Shown here: positions 41,588 to 50,735 of the stretch, one piece after another
How the letters are laid out: the number at the start of each line of letters is the position of its first letter
Position numbering within the stretch: position 1 is the first letter of the stretch
Assembly (NCBI GenBank): GCA_034005165.1
Contig: JAVEVE010000007.1
Coordinates: 39,768-103,767, forward strand
Length of the DNA stretch: 64,000 nucleotides
Reading direction: 5' to 3'
Source of the DNA: UBA1573 sp034005165
Lineage (GTDB): Bacteria > Pseudomonadota > Alphaproteobacteria > Micavibrionales > Micavibrionaceae
Position numbers and translations under genes: made by a program
The notes under the pieces: generated by a model
What the model was told of the DNA's origin: nothing
Databases searched by the model: none
What the model saw: the letters and a program-made list of their open reading frames with translations, nothing else

Positions 41588-44500
41588 TTACTGACCACCT
41601 AGCAATCCACCAAGAGCCTTTAGAGCATCCTTCTTCAATGCGTCCTTAGAGTTTGTGTTGCTTGTTGTCTCGGCAGCCCCCTCAGTTGAAGGTATGGTTG
41701 ACGTGCCATCGGAAGGTACCGCTGCAGGTGCACTCTCTTCCTGAACGCCCAAGAGTTTATTCAATTTGTTTTCGATCAGCTTATTGACTTTTTTCTCGAA
41801 CTTTCCTCGCAGATAATTCTCGATGACATCTCCGCCTGCTTTGGTCGGGTTATCCAAAGACCCTTTAATGGTAAACTCAAAAGGAGGAATATCTGTATCC
41901 TTGATTGTCATGGAATTATTCAAACTTACAGTCCATAGAGGCAGATTGACATTTCCTGTGCTGGTCAGAACAGCCTTCGGCCCATCCATGTTAACTTTGG
42001 TAAAGTTAATTACGCCATTCTGGATATTGAACACAGATTCAAAAACGGAAAACTCCGTTTTACCATCCCCGAAAGATCCAAATAATGTTCCTGCACGCTC
42101 CATTGGCTTATAGCTTCCTTTCGCCGCCATAGCCAATTGGGCGGCATCAACGCCCTGAACAACAATATCCTTACCAGAAACATTTCCTTCACCATTCAAG
42201 GTTTGAACGAGAGCCGCAGGAGATAATCCTGTTGCATTAACAGACACATTTACATCACTCATTGTTCCCGAGAAAACTGTGTTCATTTTTCCCATGGCTG
42301 CACTTACCAGCTTTTGAGCATCGACATTGTTTGCAGAAAGTTCTCCTGAAACACTTAATGGGTCACGCTCCCCTGTTCCGGTTTTGATTTGACCCGATAT
42401 AGAAGCTGCCCCACCGAACAAGCCAGCGCTCATATCCTTGATATTCAAGACTCCTTCATTCAAGGAGCATTCCAGATTTGCATTTCTAAAGTCCCACAGA
42501 TCATAAGACAGGGATTGAGCCGAAACTTTCAGGTTTGCATTAAAGCTTTTCATCCATGAAACATCTATTGCTTCTCTTGACCATTTTGCGCTTCCCCCGG
42601 ATGAAGAGGATGCTTGAGATTTCTGCACAGTCGTTGTTTTAGCAGAGCCGCCCTGGTCAGAGGTTGGCAGTGCAAGAGTGCCAATGCTCAGAGTGCCTGT
42701 AACAGAAGGCTTCGGGGAAAGAGAAATCTCCATATCTCCCTTAACATTTGTTTTCCCGAAATTTGCATCCAGGGATTTGAGGATGTATTGGTTATCGCCC
42801 CATGTTACATCCCCTGCTACATACATCCCTCCTGTTAACGTACTGCTTCCTTTAAATGTAGGCTGGACAATTCTCATGGCCTCAACAAAATCAGGATGGG
42901 ACACTTTAAAATTCAGATGATTGATCACCGGATTTTCCAGAACGCTCGCAATTTTTCCTGACCCCCCAAATGAAAAACCCCAAACGCCGATAGTTGTGCT
43001 AAACCCAATCGATTTCAGATCGCCAGTGAATTTTCCGTCAAGAGTTGCCGCGCCTATCTTTTTGGGCGTTTCAGGAAGGCTAACCCCATATGATTTGGCA
43101 GCCAGCTCAACATCAGGCACCTTCGCATTCAAACTCATATTTATTCCTGACAATTTTCCTGCATCGCCCACTTCTCCGCTTGCTTTGATAAAAATATTAT
43201 CAGGAATTTTTGCTTCAAATTTCGAGAGCTGAATGCTTTGACCTGATGCGGCTAGATCAAGAATAATATTCTCGTATGATTTGCTTTGGTAGGTGACATC
43301 CCTGATATCAGCACGTACACGTCCTTCGAAAGGGAGAGAAAAACCTGAATCCTTAGCATCAGATGAAGCCATAGAAGTTGTTGAGGATTCACCTGAGGCA
43401 GATGAATTATCGGCTATCTCCATGCCAAGCTTTTTCATGATCTGGTCGACATCAATAGATTGGGAAGAAACTATCAGATCAACTTTTTTCTTTTCGCTCC
43501 CAAGACCAACTTTACCACTTATCTTCAGATCATTATTCTCGATTTTAAACTCGCTCTTGTTGATCACGAGGTAATCATCTTTCATTGTGCCCGAAGCAGA
43601 CACAGACAGATCGTCCATAAATTTAATCAGTGAGGATGCATTACCGTCTGCTTTATCGTTTGATTTCATGTCAAACGACACTTGAGGTACAGAGCCGGAC
43701 TTATCAAGTCCGTCAATACTCGCATTCCCTCCATAAGCCAACTGCCCTACATCCAATAAGAAAGCGTTCAAGGAAACACGTTGCGGTGTGACGTTGACTT
43801 CGCCTGTTAACCTGGCTTTACCAGCCAGCTCAGGAGGTAAATTGACTTTTACACCTCCGGACAAACTCCCTACTGCGGCAGCAATGTCCGCGGTTTCCAA
43901 CACAACATCGCCCTTGATGTTCATCTGGTCTTTCTGGGTTATTGTTCCCGAAAATTCTGTCTGGATATTATTGTCAGGCAAAGCCACTTTTATCTGAACC
44001 GGATACAATCCATTTTTAATATCTAGGTCAGATGTGTTGATTTTAGCTTCGATTTTGTGTCCATTCCAAATCATTCCACCATTTACTTCAAATGGGCCTG
44101 ATAATGAGTCTGCTTTCAGGCGCACATCCAAGTCTTCTATGGACTGACGTTGTCCTTTTGATTGGTCGTCCCAAACAAAATTTCCGTCTGTAATCTCAAC
44201 AACATTCAAAGAGACATCCATGGATGAGGCTTCTTCTTCAGATCCAGAGTTACTTTCCACACCTGCTGAGTTTTGACCTTGGGATTTCGCCAATTTACCC
44301 GTCATCCAGGATTGCGTTCCATCCTTCAGAGTGACCAGCGTAATATGAGGTTCTTCAAGCGTAACATCCTTAATTTCAACTTTCTTCGACAAAAGCGGTA
44401 GTAAGGCCACCTCTACATCTGCAGTTTTTATGGTGAGAATCTTCTGGTTATTAGCTTCAACACTCAAGTCAGAAATTGTCACATGTGGCAACGGCAACAA

Positions 44501-44752
44501 GGAAAGACCGATATCACCCTGCCAATCTACTTTATAGCCAGTGGCTTCATCCACTTTTTCTATAATCAATGACTTGTATTTTTGCTGGTCAATCATGCTT
44601 GACGCAACGATCCCCACACCGCCAGCCAGAACAACCAATCCGATGGCAGTCCCACCCAGAAGTTTGATCCATTTCATCGTTTTGGGGGACGGATCATCAA
44701 ACCCTTTAATATCGTCATGTTGAGAATCTGTGCGGGAGGTATTTTCGGACAT
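41588..44752 (-). CDS. Large AsmA-family protein
   Basis: A 1054-residue protein of the AsmA superfamily, bridge-like membrane proteins thought to move lipids or shape outer-membrane assembly. A cytoplasmic N-terminus, a single transmembrane helix (residues about 31-51, IKLLGGTAIGLVVLAGGVGI), then the classic AsmA start ATGYKVDWQGDIGLSLLPLPHV. Long beta-rich repeats follow, with Ser-rich low-complexity linkers near residues 165-180 and 460-475. The C-terminal DUF490-like part has GTLFGSFGDGKTEFSVFES and FEFTIKGSLDNPTKAG. A Ser/Thr/Ala tail and a LGGLLGGQ end complete it. It converges on the RHH gene. Confidence 0.88.
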   Translation of the reverse strand: MSENTSRTDSQHDDIKGFDDPSPKTMKWIKLLGGTAIGLVVLAGGVGIVASSMIDQQKYKSLIIEKVDEATGYKVDWQGDIGLSLLPLPHVTISDLSVEANNQKILTIKTADVEVALLPLLSKKVEIKDVTLEEPHITLVTLKDGTQSWMTGKLAKSQGQNSAGVESNSGSEEEASSMDVSLNVVEITDGNFVWDDQSKGQRQSIEDLDVRLKADSLSGPFEVNGGMIWNGHKIEAKINTSDLDIKNGLYPVQIKVALPDNNIQTEFSGTITQKDQMNIKGDVVLETADIAAAVGSLSGGVKVNLPPELAGKARLTGEVNVTPQRVSLNAFLLDVGQLAYGGNASIDGLDKSGSVPQVSFDMKSNDKADGNASSLIKFMDDLSVSASGTMKDDYLVINKSEFKIENNDLKISGKVGLGSEKKKVDLIVSSQSIDVDQIMKKLGMEIADNSSASGESSTTSMASSDAKDSGFSLPFEGRVRADIRDVTYQSKSYENIILDLAASGQSIQLSKFEAKIPDNIFIKASGEVGDAGKLSGINMSLNAKVPDVELAAKSYGVSLPETPKKIGAATLDGKFTGDLKSIGFSTTIGVWGFSFGGSGKIASVLENPVINHLNFKVSHPDFVEAMRIVQPTFKGSSTLTGGMYVAGDVTWGDNQYILKSLDANFGKTNVKGDMEISLSPKPSVTGTLSIGTLALPTSDQGGSAKTTTVQKSQASSSSGGSAKWSREAIDVSWMKSFNANLKVSAQSLSYDLWDFRNANLECSLNEGVLNIKDMSAGLFGGAASISGQIKTGTGERDPLSVSGELSANNVDAQKLVSAAMGKMNTVFSGTMSDVNVSVNATGLSPAALVQTLNGEGNVSGKDIVVQGVDAAQLAMAAKGSYKPMERAGTLFGSFGDGKTEFSVFESVFNIQNGVINFTKVNMDGPKAVLTSTGNVNLPLWTVSLNNSMTIKDTDIPPFEFTIKGSLDNPTKAGGDVIENYLRGKFEKKVNKLIENKLNKLLGVQEESAPAAVPSDGTSTIPSTEGAAETTSNTNSKDALKKDALKALGGLLGGQ

Positions 44753-44789
44753 AGTTCGCCTTTAAATTTTAAACGGATGCAATAAGGAA

Positions 44790-44818
44790 TGGGCCGTATC
44801 TTTATAAGATATGGCCCA
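44790..44818. terminator. Long hairpin between phaB and the AsmA gene
   Basis: A 13-bp stem (TGGGCC-G-TATCTT pairing with AAGATA-T-GGCCCA, with one G-U pair) with a TAT loop. Neither side has a clean T tract, so it may be a weak or factor-assisted terminator for phaB or an mRNA stabiliser. Confidence 0.5.
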
Positions 44819-44873
44819 CTGTCCTGAAAAGTCAAAAATTTGATTTTTTAGAAGATATTTGGCTTTTCTGCCC

Positions 44874-45599
44874 TTAAGCAGCCATATATTGCCCGCCATT
44901 TACCGTCATAGTTGCACCATTGACGAAAGCAGCACGATCTGAAGCCAGAAAGACAACCATATCTGCAATTTCTTGCGGCTTACCCATTCTTGCAGCCGGA
45001 ATTTGACGAATGATTGAGTCCAGAACCTCTTGCGGCATTGCTGATGTCATATCGGTTGCGATATAGCCCGGACAAATAGCATTAACCGTAATCCCTTTAG
45101 CTGCACTTTCTTGTGCCAGAGCACGGGTAAATCCAAGCATACCTGCTTTTGCAGCAGAATAGTTACATTGTCCCAACTGTCCTTTTTGACCGTTGATAGA
45201 ACTGATATTGATGATCCTTCCAAACTTGCGGTCTCGCATTCCAGTAATAACTGCACGGCACATGTTAAAACAGGACGTCAGATTAGTTTCTATTACTGCA
45301 TGCCAGCTATCTTCAGGCATTTTGTGCAACATACCGTCTTTTGTGATTCCAGCATTGTTGACCAGAATATCAACAGGTCCCATTTCGGATTCAATTTTTA
45401 CAATCGCCTCTGCACACGCCTGAAAATCGGCAACGTCAGCTTTATATACTTTTGCTCCGGTTTCAGCGGCACATTTTTGAGCGGCCTCTTCATTCCCGTG
45501 ATAGAGGGCTGCAACCTGATACCCTTCGGCGATCAATCCTTCCGTGATTGCCCGCCCGATACCACGCGTTCCGCCTGTAACAATTGCTACTCTACTCAT
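44874..45599 (-). CDS. phaB: Acetoacetyl-CoA reductase
   Basis: NADPH-dependent SDR enzyme that makes (R)-3-hydroxybutyryl-CoA for polyhydroxybutyrate. The 241-residue protein has IVTGGTRGIGRAITEGL, LVNNAGITKDGMLHKM, the catalytic NISSINGQKGQLGQCNYSAAK (Ser, Tyr, Lys) and ICPGYIATDMTSAMP. These match PhaB rather than FabG. It lies 52 bases downstream of phaA in a phaC-phaA-phaB run. Confidence 0.95.
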   Translation of the reverse strand: MSRVAIVTGGTRGIGRAITEGLIAEGYQVAALYHGNEEAAQKCAAETGAKVYKADVADFQACAEAIVKIESEMGPVDILVNNAGITKDGMLHKMPEDSWHAVIETNLTSCFNMCRAVITGMRDRKFGRIINISSINGQKGQLGQCNYSAAKAGMLGFTRALAQESAAKGITVNAICPGYIATDMTSAMPQEVLDSIIRQIPAARMGKPQEIADMVVFLASDRAAFVNGATMTVNGGQYMAA

Positions 45600-45651
45600 A
45601 GTCTATTTTCTCCAAAACTTATTAGTTTCTATGCTTATCTTTCAATACAAT

Positions 45652-46830
45652 TTATCTTTCAACGCATAGGGCAATACCCATTCCACCACCAATGCATAGT
45701 GTCGCCAGACCTTTTTTGGCGTCACGGCGTTTCATTTCATGCAATAGCGTTACAAGAATGCGTGTACCTGATGCTCCGATCGGATGTCCAAGAGCGATTG
45801 CTCCACCATTCACGTTCACTTTACCTGCATCAAGTTTAAGCTCTTTTAAAACGCTACATGCTTGTGCCGCGAATGCTTCGTTAGACTCGATCAAATCAAG
45901 GTCTGCAACAGCCCATCCTGCCTTTTCCAAAGCTTTCCTGGATGCCGGAATTGGTCCTGTTCCCATGATTGATGGATCGACCCCTGCTGTTGCCCATGAT
46001 TTAATAGTGGCCAACGGCGTTAGTCCACGTTTCTTTGCCTCGCTTGCAGTCATTAACATCACAACTGCAGCCCCATCGTTAATGCCCGATGCATTACCAG
46101 CAGTCACTGAGCCATCGGGCTTAAATGCAGGGCGCAATTTTCCAAGTGTTTCGGCTGTTGTTCCTGCGCGCGGGAATTCATCTGTATCAAAGATAATCTC
46201 CCCTTTTTTATTCTTTATGACGACAGGTGAAATTTCATCCTTAAATTTTCCCTCAGATATCGCAGCCTCGGCACGTTGCTGAGATGTTGCCGCAAATCCA
46301 TCCTGATCCTCTCGGGTCAAAGAAAATTTTTCTGCAACGTTCTCAGCTGTAATACCCATGTGATAGCCATTAAACGCATCCCACAATCCGTCTTTGATCA
46401 TGGTATCTACCAATTCGGCATTTCCCATTTTTGTTCCGTTACGCATGGCGATGGCATGGGTTGAATTACTCATGCTTTCCTGACCACCAGCAAGAACGAT
46501 ATTAGCGTCACCATTTTTAATGGCTTGAAAACCCAAAGCGACAGTACGAAGACCTGACCCACATACCTGATTAACTGTCATGGCTGTTTTTTCCACCGGG
46601 ATACCTGCTGCAATTGCAGTCTGGCGCGCCGGATTTTGACCGCAACCTGCTGTCAAAACTTGCCCCAACAAAACTTCATCTACATCGTTTGCCGCAACGC
46701 CTGTTGCTTTCAAGACGTCGTCAATAACGATCTTGCCGAGATCGACTGCGGATAGTGGTGATAATGTTCCTAAAAATGCACCAATAGCGGTTCTTTTGGC
46801 AGCAACAATGACTACGGATTCTTCGGACAT
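45652..46830 (-). CDS. phaA: Acetyl-CoA acetyltransferase (beta-ketothiolase)
   Basis: Condenses two acetyl-CoA to acetoacetyl-CoA, the first step of PHB synthesis. About 392 residues from the ATG at 46830, which has CGGGAG eight bases upstream; the open frame further upstream is not supported. Motifs are the active-site cysteine in VNQVCGSGLRTVALGFQAIK, NVNGGAIALGHPIGASGTRI with the His, and LCIGGGMGIALCVER with the second catalytic Cys. Order here is phaC, phaA, phaB. Confidence 0.96.
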   Translation of the reverse strand: MSEESVVIVAAKRTAIGAFLGTLSPLSAVDLGKIVIDDVLKATGVAANDVDEVLLGQVLTAGCGQNPARQTAIAAGIPVEKTAMTVNQVCGSGLRTVALGFQAIKNGDANIVLAGGQESMSNSTHAIAMRNGTKMGNAELVDTMIKDGLWDAFNGYHMGITAENVAEKFSLTREDQDGFAATSQQRAEAAISEGKFKDEISPVVIKNKKGEIIFDTDEFPRAGTTAETLGKLRPAFKPDGSVTAGNASGINDGAAVVMLMTASEAKKRGLTPLATIKSWATAGVDPSIMGTGPIPASRKALEKAGWAVADLDLIESNEAFAAQACSVLKELKLDAGKVNVNGGAIALGHPIGASGTRILVTLLHEMKRRDAKKGLATLCIGGGMGIALCVER

Positions 46831-46940
46831 GAGAAAACTCCCGGATGATGTGGTTCGGTAAAATTTGGACGCGGAGACTATGCAATCTTTTGTTAGATTT
46901 TCAAAGGCCAAACCTTTGCTGCAACGCAATGAATCGTGTT

Positions 46941-48149
46941 TTACAGATTATTTCCAATCACTTTATCTATCCACTCATCCATAGGTTTCCAGAATTCATT
47001 TTCAGCCTTTGATGCCATCATCATGCTGATATGGCCGAAATCAACAAGCATTTGTGTGGCATCGGGGAGCTGTTTAGCCAATGCTTTAGCAGACTTTGGC
47101 GGTACGATTGTGTCATTTCCAGGAACAATCACAAGGGACGGCTTTACAATCTTTTTGGGAGAGATAATCTTTCTATTGATCCTCCACTTTCTTGTTGCAG
47201 GCTTATTGTGGATGTACCAGTCATTGACTGATTGGCGAACAATACCGGCAGGCAAGTCTGCTCCACCATTGACCCAATCTTCAACTGCTACGAAAAGTTT
47301 TGCTCTCTCGGAACTCATGTCCAGATCAGCAAAGCTGGAGAATTTCCGCGTTATCATTGATGGGTCTGTGCCTGCAAAAATCAACTGCAACCATTCATTG
47401 GGCATATAATCCAAATGCGTAACTTTGAGCAGCCCGCCTTCATTTGCCCATTTCCTGATATGCGTTGCTACATTGTCTTTACCTCCTCCTGAAAAATCCC
47501 AGGGTGTTGCAACAAAGATCAAACCGTCAAAAAAATCAGAATTGAGAATTTCAGTTGCTGCCAAAAGGAGTCCGCCCATGCAGTACCCTAATCCAAAAAT
47601 GGGTGCGTCCGATTTTTCTTTTCTGAGCCACTCAATCATTCGGGATATTTTTATCCCGATTGCAAGATCAAGCGTTGCTAATTCCGGATCATCCCGCATA
47701 TTTTCCCACTCTAACTGAAAAACGTCATACCCTTGCGTGCAAAGCCAACCGATCAAGGAGCGTTCTTTTGGGAGGATATCCAGAATTTCTGCACCATTAA
47801 TCATAGATGGAATCATGACAATCTGTGCTTTTGCTTTTTTTGTTTTTCCACGCAATTTTGCTGCATGCCAAATCAAACGCGATGCGCCATCCGACCAGAC
47901 CACACTCTTATGCATGTTCGGTCGTTGATATGGATGGGATTGATATTTGCGCAGCCCATCGATCACTTTCTCCATCGTAACCTTGGCTTCATCCCCCTCT
48001 TTATCCCCCCAGAAATTTGTGCCCTTTTCTTTTACTTTGTTGAGATTAGGTTGCAGTAATGCTGCGGATGCCAGCCCGAGTTGCATCATAAGCGGACGCT
48101 GACGAAAGCCGGGAATCAATGTGTGCGTAGTGTCTTTCTTTTTAGTCAT
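46941..48149 (-). CDS. phaC: Short PHA synthase-like alpha/beta hydrolase (PhaC)
   Basis: A 402-residue alpha/beta-hydrolase-fold protein of the PhaC family. It shows the lipase-like box with Cys in FGLGYCMGGLLLAATE, the PSLVIVPGNDTIVPP loop giving Asp, and LVDFGHISMMMASKA giving His. Typical class I synthases have about 590 residues and class III about 360; this one is nearer to class III in length but lacks an obvious PhaE partner beside it. It is the first gene of phaC-phaA-phaB. PHA polymerisation is likely, but depolymerase or hydrolase activity is possible. Confidence 0.8.
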   Translation of the reverse strand: MTKKKDTTHTLIPGFRQRPLMMQLGLASAALLQPNLNKVKEKGTNFWGDKEGDEAKVTMEKVIDGLRKYQSHPYQRPNMHKSVVWSDGASRLIWHAAKLRGKTKKAKAQIVMIPSMINGAEILDILPKERSLIGWLCTQGYDVFQLEWENMRDDPELATLDLAIGIKISRMIEWLRKEKSDAPIFGLGYCMGGLLLAATEILNSDFFDGLIFVATPWDFSGGGKDNVATHIRKWANEGGLLKVTHLDYMPNEWLQLIFAGTDPSMITRKFSSFADLDMSSERAKLFVAVEDWVNGGADLPAGIVRQSVNDWYIHNKPATRKWRINRKIISPKKIVKPSLVIVPGNDTIVPPKSAKALAKQLPDATQMLVDFGHISMMMASKAENEFWKPMDEWIDKVIGNNL

Positions 48150-48224
48150 GCCTTTAACGTTCGTTTTGCAGAGTATGGTGCGGCTTCATTATGTTATTTT
48201 ATTATGACATTTCTATTTCAGGCG

Positions 48225-48240
48225 CAGCAAAATATTGCTG
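48225..48240. promoter_or_regulatory. Inverted repeat in the phaR/phaC divergent region
   Basis: CAGCAA-AATA-TTGCTG, a 6-bp inverted repeat with a 4-base spacer, lies between the divergent phaR and phaC genes. PhaR proteins bind TGC-containing sites, so this could be an operator for phaR autoregulation and phaC control. The assignment is by position and composition only. Confidence 0.4.
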
Positions 48241-48316
48241 ACTTCTTGTATCGACATGCAAAATGTGCTTAATTATAAATACCATCGTGCAACATTTTAC
48301 TCCATAGGTACAAGAC

Positions 48317-48814
48317 ATGGCTTCTAAAAAAGGTGGCGATAAACCTACCGTAATTAAGAAATACGCGAACCGCAGACTGTATGATACCGGCCGTAGTAGC
48401 TACGTAACTCTGGATGATTTGTGTCAAATGGTCAAAGAAGGATATGACTTTGTAGTTTATGATGCAAAATCCGGTGAAGATCTGACCCGTTCTGTTCTGA
48501 CACAAATTATTGTCGAACAAGAATCAAAAGGGGAACAAAATCTTCTTCCTACAAATTTCTTGCGCCAGCTGATCGGTTTTTATGGCGACAATATGGGCAA
48601 GTTTGTTCCTAACTACCTTGAACAAGCATTCAATGACTTTACGCAAAAGCAAGATCAGTTCCGTGATCAGCTCAATAAGTCATTTGGCGGCATGTTCCCA
48701 ATGGGATCATTTGAAGAGATGAGCAAGCAGAATATGGCTATTTTTGAACAGACCATGAAAGCCTTTTCAAACTTTGCGGGTCAAGGAAACAAGACCAACA
48801 AAAGTGACGAATAA
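48317..48814 (+). CDS. phaR: Polyhydroxyalkanoate synthesis repressor PhaR
   Basis: DNA-binding sensor that also binds PHB granules. The 165-residue protein has the N-terminal IKKYANRRLYDTGRSSYVTL DNA-binding domain, DLCQMVKEGYDFVVYDAKSG, and a helical C-terminal half with DFTQKQDQFRDQLNKSFGG and a Met/Phe-rich end for granule binding. It diverges from phaC, and a terminator follows it. As PHB accumulates PhaR is expected to leave its operator; this is known for the family. Confidence 0.95.
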   Translation: MASKKGGDKPTVIKKYANRRLYDTGRSSYVTLDDLCQMVKEGYDFVVYDAKSGEDLTRSVLTQIIVEQESKGEQNLLPTNFLRQLIGFYGDNMGKFVPNYLEQAFNDFTQKQDQFRDQLNKSFGGMFPMGSFEEMSKQNMAIFEQTMKAFSNFAGQGNKTNKSDE

Positions 48815-48838
48815 AGCCTAACAAAGATTTGAAAGAAT

Positions 48839-48866
48839 AAGCCGCCCGTTTGGGCGGCTTTTCTAT
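48839..48866 (+). terminator. Rho-independent terminator after phaR
   Basis: AAGCCGCCC / GGGCGGCTT stem of 9 bp around GTTT, followed by TTCTATT. It starts 24 bases past the phaR stop and faces the EAL gene. Confidence 0.9.
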
Positions 48867-48892
48867 TGGAGGATACTTCCTGAAAATCTTTT

Positions 48893-50605
48893 CTACTGTT
48901 TTGTATGTTTCTCTGGAATGTGAACATTCACCCAAGGCCGATCCAAAGTCGGCAATCCGTACACAAAACCCTGAATATGATCTATTCCGTCCTTAGCCAG
49001 AATATCTGCTTCCGATAATGTCTCAGCTCCTTCACCAACTGTTTCCAGGTTCATGGCAGATGCCAAAGAATGTAGAGTCCGTATGAAGAGTTTATTTTCT
49101 TCCTTATCCATATCGCGCACGAATGATTTATCAATTTTAACAATATCAAGAGATAAGTCTTTCAGTTGAGAGAATGCCGTCTGCCCTGCTCCAAAATCAT
49201 CCAGAGCTATACGGCAGCCTAAATCCTGCAAAGTTCTGATGACACGCATTGCCTGATTAACATCGCTCATAGCGACACTCTCGGTAATTTCAACAATCAG
49301 ACGGCTTGCCACATCCGGATAATCTCGTAATTCCATTTTAACCGACTTCAACCAGTCAGGGTCCGTAAAAGTGTGGTTTGAAACGTTGACAGAGAGAGAA
49401 ATCGCCGGAAATTCTTTCAATTCGCGGATAGCTTCACGAGTTGCAAACATATCAACCAAACGGGTTAATCCCATTCTTTCAATAGCCCCGATGAACTTAC
49501 CAGCTGAATGCACCTCTCCTTTTTCGTCAATCATGCGGATCAAGCATTCATGAAATGAAATATTATTGGTTCGTGAGTTGACGATGCCTTGAAATGCAAT
49601 TTTAACACGACCATCTTTAAAACTCTTTAGGAAATCATCTCCTGTACTGAGGATATCACGGAAGGCACGCACTTCTTCCCCGAGCTTATCGGAATATTCA
49701 ATAAAGCATCCACGCCCTTTATTTTTTGCATCCATCAAGGCCAGCTCTGCCCGACTTAAAACTGAAGAAGCGGATGTTTTCTTGTCTTCTATGCGAACCC
49801 CCCCAATCGAGACAACTTGGTGTATTGATCTCTCTTGTACATCAATAGTCTGATTGTAAAAGATTTGAAGAATATCATTTGCTGTCTCCCACATGCTTCC
49901 GGTATTGGCATCCTTGAAATAGAAAGCAAAGATGTCGCCCGCAATATGATAAATATCCGCCTTATGCTGCATAACATTTTTCAGCATGCCTTCTATGGTC
50001 TGTAACAATTCATCAACGAATTCGTTACCGTATATCTCATTAACAAGAGACATACGGTCCAGCCCCATGAGAAGTAAATATCCTTTTTGAGATTCGACTT
50101 TTTCTATATTTTCTTCAAGCTCATGGAGCAATCTGCGGCGATCTTCGCTACTGGTAAAGACACTGGTTACCGCATTCCGGAATCCCATCTTTCTTGCCAA
50201 TCGCTTTTGATGTTCAATTTTCTCGATATCCAGAGCCATCAGACTCTGAATGGTCGTTGAGTTCTCCTTATTATCAAATCTGGTAACGCCTGTTTCAATG
50301 ATAGGGATCAACGTTCCGTCGGCACGCATCAAGTTATAGCGCAATGTAAAATTTCTCTCTGCTTTTGAGATATTTGAGAGAGACTCTGCAATCTCCAGCT
50401 GACGCGTCACAAGATCAGCCGATGCCACCAACTTAGAGAATTGCTCCCTATTTTCCGGTGTCCTGTCCTCTGCCAGACCAAGAACGCCCATTACATCACC
50501 AATAAATTCGTACCTGTCTTCTTCGACATGATACAAATAAGCGACTTGTCTACTTGCCCGTAACGACAAAGATAGATGCTGTAACCATAGCTTACTGTCC
50601 GCCAT
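48893..50605 (-). CDS. PAS-like, degenerate GGDEF and EAL domain protein
   Basis: Cyclic-di-GMP signalling protein of about 570 residues with no membrane segment. Residues about 20-130 look PAS-like, 140-310 are a GGDEF domain whose active site reads AGDIF instead of GGDEF, so diguanylate cyclase activity is unlikely, and 320-555 are an EAL domain. The EAL motif reads ECL but keeps Glu; other catalytic sites (SVNVSNHTF, EITESVAMS, LDDFGAGQTAFSQL, KIDKSFVRDM, EGAET) remain, so phosphodiesterase activity is plausible. The start is ATG 50605, preceded by AAAGGG; a TTG before it is less likely. Confidence 0.87.
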   Translation of the reverse strand: MADSKLWLQHLSLSLRASRQVAYLYHVEEDRYEFIGDVMGVLGLAEDRTPENREQFSKLVASADLVTRQLEIAESLSNISKAERNFTLRYNLMRADGTLIPIIETGVTRFDNKENSTTIQSLMALDIEKIEHQKRLARKMGFRNAVTSVFTSSEDRRRLLHELEENIEKVESQKGYLLLMGLDRMSLVNEIYGNEFVDELLQTIEGMLKNVMQHKADIYHIAGDIFAFYFKDANTGSMWETANDILQIFYNQTIDVQERSIHQVVSIGGVRIEDKKTSASSVLSRAELALMDAKNKGRGCFIEYSDKLGEEVRAFRDILSTGDDFLKSFKDGRVKIAFQGIVNSRTNNISFHECLIRMIDEKGEVHSAGKFIGAIERMGLTRLVDMFATREAIRELKEFPAISLSVNVSNHTFTDPDWLKSVKMELRDYPDVASRLIVEITESVAMSDVNQAMRVIRTLQDLGCRIALDDFGAGQTAFSQLKDLSLDIVKIDKSFVRDMDKEENKLFIRTLHSLASAMNLETVGEGAETLSEADILAKDGIDHIQGFVYGLPTLDRPWVNVHIPEKHTKQ

Positions 50606-50735
50606 CAATAGCCCTTTTCTGCGCCTTAGCGCATGACTGATGCACCGTTCCTCTGCGCCTATTCTGATTAGTATGGCAGGAAAAGGTTAGCGGCTTATTT
50701 ACAATTTATATAAAATTTTATCTTTTTTCAGATTT

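Noticed and set aside
45111..45839. A 242-codon plus-strand frame across phaB and the end of phaA
   Set aside because: Antisense to two confirmed genes, with no ribosome site and no protein-like composition.
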